64,000 nt of DNA. Source: UKL13-2 sp031430555. Its GTDB lineage: Bacteria; Pseudomonadota; Gammaproteobacteria; Burkholderiales; Usitatibacteraceae. Numbering within the stretch: position 1 is the first letter of the stretch; every line of letters starts with the position of its first letter. A model generated the notes under the pieces. That model worked only from the letters and a program-made list of their open reading frames with translations. It was not told the DNA's origin and did not search any database. The DNA is taken from positions 8,043-72,042 of the forward strand of contig JANPBQ010000111.1 in assembly GCA_031430555.1 (NCBI GenBank). The letters run 5' to 3'. Of this stretch, positions 44,465-52,078 are shown piece after piece. A program made the position numbers and the translations under genes.

Positions 44465-45115
44465 ATGCTTTCCATCAGAATTCCTTTTAAAAAACAACAG
44501 TTTGACGCTCGGGAAGAAGCGATTCTCGATGCCGTCAACATGCTGCTTTCCGAAAAGGGCTTCGACTTAATGACCATGGACGACGTCGCGGATGTCGTCG
44601 GCGTCGCCAAAGGAAGCCTGTACAAACATTTCTCATCGAAGGAGAAATTGGCGGCCGCCGTCATGACACGTCTCCTTACGCAAACCATGGCGGTATTGGA
44701 TGGCTTGCCGGCGGAGTGGTCGGCGGGCCGCCGCCTGGAAGAGATTTTGCGATGGTCATTGCAACATCGCCTGCGGGGCGGTGTTCCGCACCTGCCTTCC
44801 ACACGCGGCGCGTTGCAACGCGCGCTGTTGTTGAACCTCGATTACCTCGGTATCGCGTTCAAGGTCAACAAGCGTTTTTACGCGATGGTCGCGGAGGCCA
44901 AGAGAAACGGCGAAATCAATGCGGCGATTGCCGACGACGTGATCGTCTACACGCTCTATGCACGATCCTGCGATCCAACGGTGGAATATTTGCGTCGCGA
45001 CGGCAAACTAACCGAGGACGAAATTGTCGAAGCCATGGTCGAGGCAACGTTCGGCGGGTTGAAAGGGTCGACTTTCGGCGCGGCACCGACATCCGCCGCA
45101 AACAAGATCACGTAG
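44465..45115 (+). CDS. TetR family transcriptional regulator
   Basis: 216 residues. The N-terminal helix-turn-helix is clear: EEAILDAVNMLLSEKGFDLMTMDDVADVVGVAKGSLYKHFSSKEKLAAAV (residues about 18-65). The C-terminal ligand domain is helical and not assignable. It is divergent from the SOUL-led operon and 50 bp upstream of the diiron gene in the same direction, so it probably controls both and perhaps itself. TetR regulators next to fatty-acid-modifying genes often sense acyl-CoA or acyl chains, an inference here. Confidence 0.92.
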   Translation: MLSIRIPFKKQQFDAREEAILDAVNMLLSEKGFDLMTMDDVADVVGVAKGSLYKHFSSKEKLAAAVMTRLLTQTMAVLDGLPAEWSAGRRLEEILRWSLQHRLRGGVPHLPSTRGALQRALLLNLDYLGIAFKVNKRFYAMVAEAKRNGEINAAIADDVIVYTLYARSCDPTVEYLRRDGKLTEDEIVEAMVEATFGGLKGSTFGAAPTSAANKIT

Positions 45116-45164
45116 TGCTTCGCCACCGGAACTCAGACGTTCGCTTGAAAACAGAAAGTTCATC

Positions 45165-46031
45165 ATGAAGACAACACACAAAATGATTTACCCCGAACTG
45201 TTTCACGAGCTCGAGAAAGCGCGCTGGAATATGGCGAGCGATATTCCCTGGGATAAGTTCGATGCCAAAAGGCTGACCGACGAGCAGGCGATGACGATCA
45301 AGATGAACGCGATCACCGAATGGTCGGCGCTGCCCGCAACCGAAATGTTTTTGCGCGACAATCAGGACGACAGCGATTTTTCGGCGTTCATGTCGATCTG
45401 GTTTTTCGAGGAACAAAAACATTCGCTGGTGCTGATCGATTATCTGCGCCGCTTTCGTCCCGATTTAGCACCGACGGAAGCTGAGCTACACGCGGTGCGT
45501 TTTCCGTTCGACCCGGCCCCGGCGCTGGAAACGTTGATGTTGCATTTCTGCGGCGAGATCCGCCTGATGCAATGGTATCGCCGCGCCTCGCAGTGGCATA
45601 CCGAACCGGTGATCAAGAAAATCTACGAAACGATTTCAAAAGACGAAGCGCGTCACGCCGGCGCGTATTTGCGCTACATGAAACGCGCGATCGAAAAAAT
45701 GGGCAGCGAGGCGAAAATCGCGTTCGCAAAAATCGGCGTGCTGATGGCGAGTTCGGGCAAAAGCGGCAAGCCGCTGCACCCAACCAATCTTCACGTCAAC
45801 AAAGGGCTGTTCCCCCTCGACACAGTGCAATCGAAACTGCCTGATCCCGAATGGCTGGAGCGTTGGCTGGATACGCAAATCCAATTCGACAAAGTGTGGG
45901 AAAACCGTGTCGTCAGCGGTATCCTCAAACAAACCTCGAAACTCTTCGAGCGCACGTTCGAGACGTCGAGTGATTTGAACCGCTTTCGCAAGGAATTGAT
46001 TGCGGGTGCGGGTCGACCGGTGACGGCCTGA
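45165..46031 (+). CDS. Ferritin-like diiron protein, acyl-ACP-desaturase type
   Basis: 288 residues from ATG 45165. Diiron ligands in the desaturase arrangement are visible: E52 (ITEW), E83-x-x-H86 (FFEEQKH), E131 (GEIRLMQ) and E161-x-x-H164 (KDEARHAG). The region between (WNMASDIPWDKFD, SALPATEMFLRDNQDDSDFS) resembles stearoyl-ACP desaturases and related diiron oxygenases. The enzyme would insert a double bond or oxygen using O2. It is probably cotranscribed with the TetR gene and is the only gene of the divergent unit with clear O2 chemistry, complementing the FAD and methyltransferase genes on the other side. Confidence 0.87.
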   Translation: MKTTHKMIYPELFHELEKARWNMASDIPWDKFDAKRLTDEQAMTIKMNAITEWSALPATEMFLRDNQDDSDFSAFMSIWFFEEQKHSLVLIDYLRRFRPDLAPTEAELHAVRFPFDPAPALETLMLHFCGEIRLMQWYRRASQWHTEPVIKKIYETISKDEARHAGAYLRYMKRAIEKMGSEAKIAFAKIGVLMASSGKSGKPLHPTNLHVNKGLFPLDTVQSKLPDPEWLERWLDTQIQFDKVWENRVVSGILKQTSKLFERTFETSSDLNRFRKELIAGAGRPVTA

Positions 46032-46101
46032 AACGCTATTTGGCGCGGTGTTTCAGGCTATTTCGCCCGGAGCGCCGCGCCCTTGCTTGGGTTTCACTCG
46101 C

Positions 46102-46332
46102 GGGGCACCGCTATTTACCGCTTTTCTTGTTTCCCCGGACTTGTTCCGGGGGTGAGGCGGGGAATTCGCAGCGCATGCGCTGCGCCCGCTGAAAGCCAAG
46201 CCAATGTAGTGGCTTGGCCCAATTTTCATCGCAACGCAACAGGTTACAAAAATTGGTTACCGGCCCGGGCAACGGCCCGGTTCATCCTGAGCCCGTCGAA
46301 GGGCCGGTACGACAGGGTTTTTTAGGAGTACC
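46102..46332. mobile_element. Family-A element, expanded 231-bp copy inserted in the DUF4166 gene end
   Basis: Left end GGGGCACCGCTATTTACCG and right end matching the family (CGGTACGACAGGGTTTTTTAGGAGTACC), flanked by TCGC on both sides (46098-46101 and 46333-46336), a 4-bp duplication. Inside is an extra GC-rich hairpin set, including GCGCAGCGCATGCGCTGCGC-like sequence and a family-C half-site. It inserted at the 3' end of the DUF4166 gene and provides its stop. Confidence 0.75.
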
Positions 46333-47051
46333 TCGCAGGATGGCGCTTCCGAAAACACACCCACTTGCCGAAACGTGGTGCCGAACAGCGCGTGCCTGAT
46401 TTCAATCTGAATGTTGAATTGCGCCGCGTTGTCATTGCGATGACAGAGGAACGTTTTGCCCGGCGTGAATATGCCGGGAATCGGAATGCGAACGCCGAAA
46501 ACGTCCCAGAAATATCCGTCGCTGGTGAAATATAAATCACCGTCTTCCACGCGCAAAACGAGGCGCATGCCGAGTCCCATGCCGACATACTCCAGCACTT
46601 CACCCTTCTCGCTTTCGCGCATGTACGACGTGAATTGAATCGGCGGCCGATCATGCAGACGATAGTTGCGCTGCTTGAAGATGTGCGCGCAATTCGGCTT
46701 TGAATAGACTTGAATATCGACCGGAAAATCGGCGTCGTCGAACGGGATCAGCGCGCCTTTGATCAGCGGCATTGTCAGGAAACCAAGCAACTTGCCAAAC
46801 CGCGAACTGGACAGTTCGCTCATGGTTCCCGTGTAATAGAGCGGCTCGCCTACTTCGGGGTTCCTCGCAAAGCGCGTGCGAATATCAGCGTGCAGTTTTT
46901 GCCACTCGGCACCGAGTATTTTCCGGAAGAGTTCGCCTTCCGACGGGCCGCGTCTGATCGCTGTGTCATCCATGTGCGGAAGTGTCTCATGAAGGCGACA
47001 AAATTCAGAGTAGAACGATTCTTTCCGCCCGCGCGTCATCTTGCCGTTCAT
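46257..47051 (-). CDS. DUF4166 protein with a C-terminus encoded by a mobile element
   Basis: 264 residues if ATG 47051 is used; ATG 46973 (MDDTAIRR) is also possible, and neither has a good ribosome binding site. The DUF4166 signature is present: LGAEWQKLHADIRTRF, then MGLGMRLVLRVEDGDLYFTSDGYFWDVFGVRIPIPG. Homologous regions often sit at the C-terminus of saccharopine-dehydrogenase-like proteins; function unknown. The last ~24 codons (from about 46332 downward, LLKNPVVPALRRAQDE...) are read from the inserted family-A element, so the native end was lost. The fold may still be intact because the insertion falls at the end. Confidence 0.82.
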   Translation of the reverse strand: MNGKMTRGRKESFYSEFCRLHETLPHMDDTAIRRGPSEGELFRKILGAEWQKLHADIRTRFARNPEVGEPLYYTGTMSELSSSRFGKLLGFLTMPLIKGALIPFDDADFPVDIQVYSKPNCAHIFKQRNYRLHDRPPIQFTSYMRESEKGEVLEYVGMGLGMRLVLRVEDGDLYFTSDGYFWDVFGVRIPIPGIFTPGKTFLCHRNDNAAQFNIQIEIRHALFGTTFRQVGVFSEAPSCEVLLKNPVVPALRRAQDEPGRCPGR

Positions 47052-47103
47052 CAACCGCTTTAGGCCAGCTTTGAAGCAAATGGCGCTCGGTGTTACGCTA
47101 TGC

Positions 47104-47338
47104 TCCTAGAAAGGGCAGTTGACCGCTTTCGAACCTGTGGAACACCGTGCCGATGCCGAAATTTCGCACCCGACACGAATCACCAAATGGGTGAGAACGC
47201 TACGGGTGCGATTGCACATTTTGCAGTCTTCCCCGTAGCGTTGTTCCTCCTGGCAGGGTGAAGCCTGCGTCGTCGTCGCGCCTTGCCGGGAAGCCCGCAA
47301 AATGTGCACTCACACCCGTCCAATCGCCCTTTCTAGGA
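47104..47338. mobile_element. 235-bp element with three nested inverted repeats
   Basis: TCCTAGAAAGGGC (47104-47116) and GCCCTTTCTAGGA (47326-47338) are perfect 13-bp terminal inverted repeats. Inside are a 21-bp pair with two mismatches (47204-47224 with 47297-47317, core TGCACATTTTGC) and a perfect 11-bp pair AACGCTACGGG (47196-47206) with CCCGTAGCGTT (47232-47242). No protein-like frame exists. It fits a MITE-like element or a structured RNA that precedes the EF-G paralogue; the 50 bp to its ATG contain the ribosome binding site. No target duplication is obvious. Confidence 0.6.
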
Positions 47339-47387
47339 TGATTTCCGCAAGTACGAAAAATGAAAATAATCCCGCACCGGAGGATTC

Positions 47388-49439
47388 ATGGCGAATTTCA
47401 CGACGGAGCAGTTACGCACCATCGCACTGGTCGGCCACGGTGCCGGCGGCAAGACTACATTGGCCGAGGCGCTGCTGCACCGCACCGGAACCATCGCGAC
47501 ACCCGGCAGCGTTGAGAAGGGGACCACCGTCGCCGACTTCGATCCCCTCGAAAAACACTATCAGCATTCGCTCAATTCCTCGCTCCTGCATTTCTCCCAT
47601 CTAAACACCCATATCCACCTGATCGATACACCGGGCTACCCGAATTTCATGGGGCCGGCGATCTCGGCGCTGGATGCGGTGGAGACGGTGGCGGTGGTGA
47701 TCAATGCGCAAAACGGGATCGAGCTCACCACGCACCGCATGATGACGCTCGCGCAAAAGCGTCACCTCTGCCGCATGATTGTCGTCAACAAGATCGACGC
47801 CGACAATATCGATTTGCCCGGCGTGCTCGCAGAGATTCAGGAGACATTTGGCAAGGAGTGTCTGCCGATCAATTTGCCCGCCAACGGCGGAACGTCGGTG
47901 ATCGATTGTTTTTTCAATCCGGCGGGCGATGCCGATTTTTCATCCGTCGCGGCGGCGCATTCGGCGCTGGTCGATCAGGTGGTTGAAGTCGATGAGAAAT
48001 TGATGGAGTTGTATCTGGAGCAGGGCGAAGCGATCACCCCGGAACAATTGCACGCACCGTTTGAAAAAGCATTGCGCGACGGGCATCTGATTCCGGTGTG
48101 TTTTGTGTCGGCGAAAACCGGTGCCGGCGTGCCGGAGTTGCTGGATATTTTCGCCAAACTCGCCCCCAACCCGATCGAAGGCAATCCGCCGCTGTTCGTC
48201 AAGGGCGAAGGCAAGGATGCCGAAGAATTCCGCTCGATTCCCGCGCCGCGCATGCATGTAATCGCGCACGTGTTCAAGGTAATTGTGGATCCGTTTGTCG
48301 GCAAGGTCGGCGTGATCCGGGTGCATCAGGGCACCATCACGCCGAATACGCCACTCTATGTCGGCGAGACCAGCAAACCATTCAAAGCCGGGCATCTTTA
48401 CATGTTGCAAGGCAAGGAATTTCAGGAGGTGAAACAACTGCTGCCCGGCGATATCGGTGCGGTCGCGAAGGTCGAGCACCTCGCGTTTGACTCAGTGTTG
48501 CACGATTCGCACGACGAAGACCGTATTCACTTGCTGCCGCTGGAATTTCCACAACCCATGTACGGCCTCGCGGTCGAGCCAAAGCGGCGTGGCGACGAGC
48601 AGCGCATTTTCGAGGTGCTGCACAAACTCGAGATGGAGGATCCGTGCTTCGTGGTCGAGCGCCATCCGACGACGCATGAAACCGTCATCAATGGGCTCGG
48701 CGATTTGCACATGCGCATCATGCTTGAGCGCATGAACAAGCAATACAACCTGGAAATCACCACCAAACCGCCGAAAATTCCCTACCGTGAAACGGTGCTC
48801 GCCAAAGCCGACGGCCACTTTCGCCACAAAAAACAATCGGGCGGCGCAGGGCAATTCGGCGAAGTCTTTTTGCGTATCGAGCCATTACCGCGCGGAACAG
48901 GATTTGAATTCGTCAATGACCTCTATGGCGGCTCAATCCCCACACAATTTGTTCCTGCCGTCGAAAAAGGCATCCGTGAGGTGCTGGCCTCGGGACCATT
49001 GGCGAGCTTTCCGGTGCATGACGTGCGCGTGATTATCTACGACGGCAAAAGTCACCCGGTCGATTCCAAAGAAATCGCCTTCGCCACCGCCGGTCGCAAA
49101 GCGTTCATCGATGCCATCTCGAAAGCACGGCCGGTATTGTTGGAGCCTATCGTCAACGCTGAGGTTACGGTGCCGGATACCTACATCGGCGTGGTCACCG
49201 GCGATCTCTCATCGCGGCGCGGCCAAATCACCGGTACGCGCGGCTTATCGGCAAATGTATCCGTGGTGATGGCGATTGTGCCGTTATCGGAATTGCGCGA
49301 TTATCAAACCCGGCTGAAGTCTCTCACCGGCGGGCATGGCAGCTACGGCATTGAACTTTCGCACTATGAGCCGGTGCCGCCGGCGACACAGACGGAGTTG
49401 GTGAAGATGTATAAAGTCCACGCCAAAGAGGAAGATTGA
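47388..49439 (+). CDS. EF-G paralogue (elongation factor G-like, EF-G2 type)
   Basis: 683 residues from ATG 47388, with CGGAGGA upstream. GTPase motifs are GHGAGGKTT (G1), DTPGYPNFMG (G3), NKID (G4) and SAKTG (G5). The switch I region (KGTTVADFDPLEKHYQHSLNSS) differs from the canonical EF-G, and the following domains show KKQSGGAGQFGEVFLRIEP and GHGSYGIELSHYEPVP, so the full five-domain architecture is kept. Such paralogues lack the conserved RGITI motif of switch I, as here. It is not the housekeeping translocase; its role (ribosome rescue, recycling or stress) is unknown. It stands alone, ahead of the Hpt gene by about 100 bp. Confidence 0.9.
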   Translation: MANFTTEQLRTIALVGHGAGGKTTLAEALLHRTGTIATPGSVEKGTTVADFDPLEKHYQHSLNSSLLHFSHLNTHIHLIDTPGYPNFMGPAISALDAVETVAVVINAQNGIELTTHRMMTLAQKRHLCRMIVVNKIDADNIDLPGVLAEIQETFGKECLPINLPANGGTSVIDCFFNPAGDADFSSVAAAHSALVDQVVEVDEKLMELYLEQGEAITPEQLHAPFEKALRDGHLIPVCFVSAKTGAGVPELLDIFAKLAPNPIEGNPPLFVKGEGKDAEEFRSIPAPRMHVIAHVFKVIVDPFVGKVGVIRVHQGTITPNTPLYVGETSKPFKAGHLYMLQGKEFQEVKQLLPGDIGAVAKVEHLAFDSVLHDSHDEDRIHLLPLEFPQPMYGLAVEPKRRGDEQRIFEVLHKLEMEDPCFVVERHPTTHETVINGLGDLHMRIMLERMNKQYNLEITTKPPKIPYRETVLAKADGHFRHKKQSGGAGQFGEVFLRIEPLPRGTGFEFVNDLYGGSIPTQFVPAVEKGIREVLASGPLASFPVHDVRVIIYDGKSHPVDSKEIAFATAGRKAFIDAISKARPVLLEPIVNAEVTVPDTYIGVVTGDLSSRRGQITGTRGLSANVSVVMAIVPLSELRDYQTRLKSLTGGHGSYGIELSHYEPVPPATQTELVKMYKVHAKEED

Positions 49440-49535
49440 CATGCGCGTCTGCCGGCACCGGCACGAGTGGAATATAGGCGATGGCCGCTGTCATCTTTGC
49501 GGGCCGTTGCCAAACTCGATCATCGTGTGCCGGCA

Positions 49536-49910
49536 ATGAGCATCATCGATCGGCACGAAATGATGGAAGGATTGAATCTCGGTAGTGGCGCTGAACCGGC
49601 GCTGGCCATCGATGTGATCGGCTTGTTTTTGCGTGATGCGCCGGCACAGGTGGAATCGATTCGCGAAGCGATTGCGTCGGGCGATGTGAAGAGCATGTTG
49701 CGAGCGATACATACATTGAAGTCTTCCGCTGCGATAGTCGCGGCATCGGCGTTGGTGCGCGCCGCCGCAGATGCCGAAGCGCATGCGCGAGAAGGCGGTA
49801 CTCGGGAAGTCCTCGCGCGGATCCCCGAGCTTACGACACTGGTTGAGGCAGCGGCGCGCGAACTCGCCGTCATTCAGGCTGATTTGCGTCGGGTGCTAAG
49901 TACCGTATGA
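49536..49910 (+). CDS. Histidine phosphotransfer (Hpt) protein
   Basis: 124 residues from ATG 49536; the frame is open upstream, but the Hpt fold starts around IDRHEMMEGL. The phosphoacceptor H59 is in LRAIHTLKSSAAIVAA, matching the HxxKG/S family motif. The rest is a four-helix bundle. It overlaps the next gene by 4 bp (ATGA), so it is translated with the REC-PAS-GGDEF-EAL protein and probably exchanges phosphate with its receiver domain. The donor kinase, presumably a hybrid kinase, is not in this window. Confidence 0.88.
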   Translation: MSIIDRHEMMEGLNLGSGAEPALAIDVIGLFLRDAPAQVESIREAIASGDVKSMLRAIHTLKSSAAIVAASALVRAAADAEAHAREGGTREVLARIPELTTLVEAAARELAVIQADLRRVLSTV

Positions 49911-52078
49911 ACAACCCGCTCGTCAGCGACGCCGTCGATCGTGCCGACACAATACTGGTTGTTGACGACGACCCAATGATCCGATTAATGGCGACCCGGG
50001 CGTTGGCTGAGGCGGGCTACAATGTTGTGAGCGCGGAGAGTGCGGAAGCTGGCATCGCGTTATTCGACGAAACAACGCCCGACTTGGTGCTTATGGATAT
50101 CATGCTGCCGGGCATCAATGGCTTTGACGCCTGCGCGCGTCTTCGTCGATTGCCTGCCGGTGAGCATCTCCCCATCATCGTCATGACTGGGCTCGAGGAT
50201 CGCGAATCGGTGGTGTCGGCTTTCCAATCGGGGGCGACGGATTTCATCACCAAGCCGATCGTCTGGGCGCTGCTGCCATTTCGCGTGCGGTATGCGTTGC
50301 GTGCGAGCGCTGCGCTGCGAATCTCCATGCGCAGCCAAATGTTGCTCGCCAGCGCACAGCGTGTTGCCAGCATGGGCAGTTGGGAGTGGCGGGTCCGGCG
50401 CGATACGCTCGCGTGCTCCGATGAGCTTCATCGCATTCACGGCACCGATTCGCATGGTGCGGTAGCGGGCTTCTCGGCATTGATACAAATCGTGCATGCC
50501 GAGGACCGCGAGGCCATTGAGATCCTGCTGCAGCGGGCCGGTCGCGATGGTCAGCCCTACAACGTTGAATTCCGCATCGTGCGTCCGGATGGCGAAGTTC
50601 GCCATCTGTTCGAGCAGACCGAAATCGAGCGCGACGCTGTCGGCGAAGTATTGACCGTGCGCGGCATTCGCCAGGACATCACCGAGCGGATCGATTCGGC
50701 ACGGCGCATCCACTCGCTCGCCTACTACGATGCCCTGACTGGCCTCGCCAACAGTACGCTTTTCCGCGAACGAATGAGCCATTGGATCGCGCATACCCGC
50801 CGTCAAGGAATGCGTTGCGCGCTGGTGATGCTCGAACTCGACCGATTCACGCAGATTACCGGGACACTCGGCTCGCGCATCGGCGATGAAGTGTTGAAGG
50901 AGGTTGGCAAACGTCTGGCCCATTGTCTGCGCATCGGTGAATTGACGGCAGGCGGCGACAATGCGCGCGAAGATTTGCTCGCGCGCCTGAACGGTGCCGA
51001 GTTCATCATTGGATTGATCGGCATCGGTTCTCCCCGCGATGCGCTCAGTGTGTCGCGACGCATGTCGGATGCCGTTTCCAGGCCGATCACCGTCGGCGAA
51101 CATGTCATTACCGTGACCACCGCGCTGGGCCTCTCGATCACGCCCGACGATGGGCTGGAGGTCGACACGCTCATGCAGAATGCGGAAACCGCCTTGCGTC
51201 GCGCGCAGGAAGCCGGAGGATGGCAGGCGTTTCTCTATAGCCAGGAAATGAGCGAGGCGGTCACACGGCGCCATCACGTCGAAAGCGATTTGCGCCGGGC
51301 GCTTGCCCACGAGGGATTTGTCGTGTATTACCAGGCCAAAATCGATGCGCGCGACAACCGCATGGTGGGCGCTGAGGCGCTATTGCGGCTCAATCATCCC
51401 GAACGCGGTATCGAGGCACCTGGCACATTCATCGCCATTGCCGAGGATTCAGGCCTGATCGTGCCGATTTTCGATTGGGTGGTGAGAACCGTGTGCGCGC
51501 AACAAGCCGCATGGCGAGATGCCGGCCACGCAATTGTGCCGGTGTCGGTGAATCTCGACGGCAAGAGTCTGCAAAGCGAGGGATTGCATGAGCGCATCGG
51601 CGGCGCCATCGCGCGCGCCGGCATTGATGCCCGAATGATTGAACTTGAAGTCACCGAGAGTTGCTTGATGAAAGATGTGGGCGCATCCGCACGCACGCTG
51701 GGCCAACTTCGCGACATGGGTATTCGCATCGCAATCGACGACTTCGGCACCGGTTACTCGTCGCTCACGCACCTGAAACGGTTTCCGATCGACATTCTGA
51801 AAATAGATCGGGCTTTCATCAAGGATTTGCCCGATGATGCCGACGATAGCGCGCTGACATCCGCCATCATCGCAATGGGCAAGATACTCAGGCTGGAATT
51901 GATTGCCGAAGGCGTCGAAACCGCAGCGCAAGCCAAATTTCTGGTGAATCAAGGCTGCCATTTGCATCAGGGTTTTCTATTCAGCCGCCCGGTGCCGGCC
52001 GACAAGTTCATTCAATTGATGAACGCCCCCGTACCACCTAATGTGATGGCGAATTCACGGGTCGTGGTGAACGGCTGA
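49907..52078 (+). CDS. REC-PAS-GGDEF-EAL c-di-GMP signalling protein
   Basis: 723 residues. The receiver (1-125) has D64 (LVLMDIMLPG) and acidic VDDDP. A PAS fold follows (about 145-265, FRIVRPDGEVRHLFEQTEIERD). The GGDEF domain (about 270-440) is degenerate, with RLNGAEF in place of RxGGDEF, so no cyclase activity is expected. The EAL domain (about 455-705) has EALLRLNH, DDFGTGYSSL and KIDRAFI intact, so it is a likely c-di-GMP phosphodiesterase, regulated by phosphorylation and perhaps by GTP at the degenerate GGDEF. It ends tail-to-tail with phoR, overlapping by 41 bp. Confidence 0.92.
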   Translation: MNNPLVSDAVDRADTILVVDDDPMIRLMATRALAEAGYNVVSAESAEAGIALFDETTPDLVLMDIMLPGINGFDACARLRRLPAGEHLPIIVMTGLEDRESVVSAFQSGATDFITKPIVWALLPFRVRYALRASAALRISMRSQMLLASAQRVASMGSWEWRVRRDTLACSDELHRIHGTDSHGAVAGFSALIQIVHAEDREAIEILLQRAGRDGQPYNVEFRIVRPDGEVRHLFEQTEIERDAVGEVLTVRGIRQDITERIDSARRIHSLAYYDALTGLANSTLFRERMSHWIAHTRRQGMRCALVMLELDRFTQITGTLGSRIGDEVLKEVGKRLAHCLRIGELTAGGDNAREDLLARLNGAEFIIGLIGIGSPRDALSVSRRMSDAVSRPITVGEHVITVTTALGLSITPDDGLEVDTLMQNAETALRRAQEAGGWQAFLYSQEMSEAVTRRHHVESDLRRALAHEGFVVYYQAKIDARDNRMVGAEALLRLNHPERGIEAPGTFIAIAEDSGLIVPIFDWVVRTVCAQQAAWRDAGHAIVPVSVNLDGKSLQSEGLHERIGGAIARAGIDARMIELEVTESCLMKDVGASARTLGQLRDMGIRIAIDDFGTGYSSLTHLKRFPIDILKIDRAFIKDLPDDADDSALTSAIIAMGKILRLELIAEGVETAAQAKFLVNQGCHLHQGFLFSRPVPADKFIQLMNAPVPPNVMANSRVVVNG

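Noticed and set aside
47106..47309. 67-codon open frame within the nested inverted-repeat element
   Set aside because: Lies wholly within palindromic sequence and has no domain or start signal.
49907..52078. GGDEF domain considered as an active diguanylate cyclase
   Set aside because: The signature reads RLNGAEF, lacking the required GG(D/E)EF residues.
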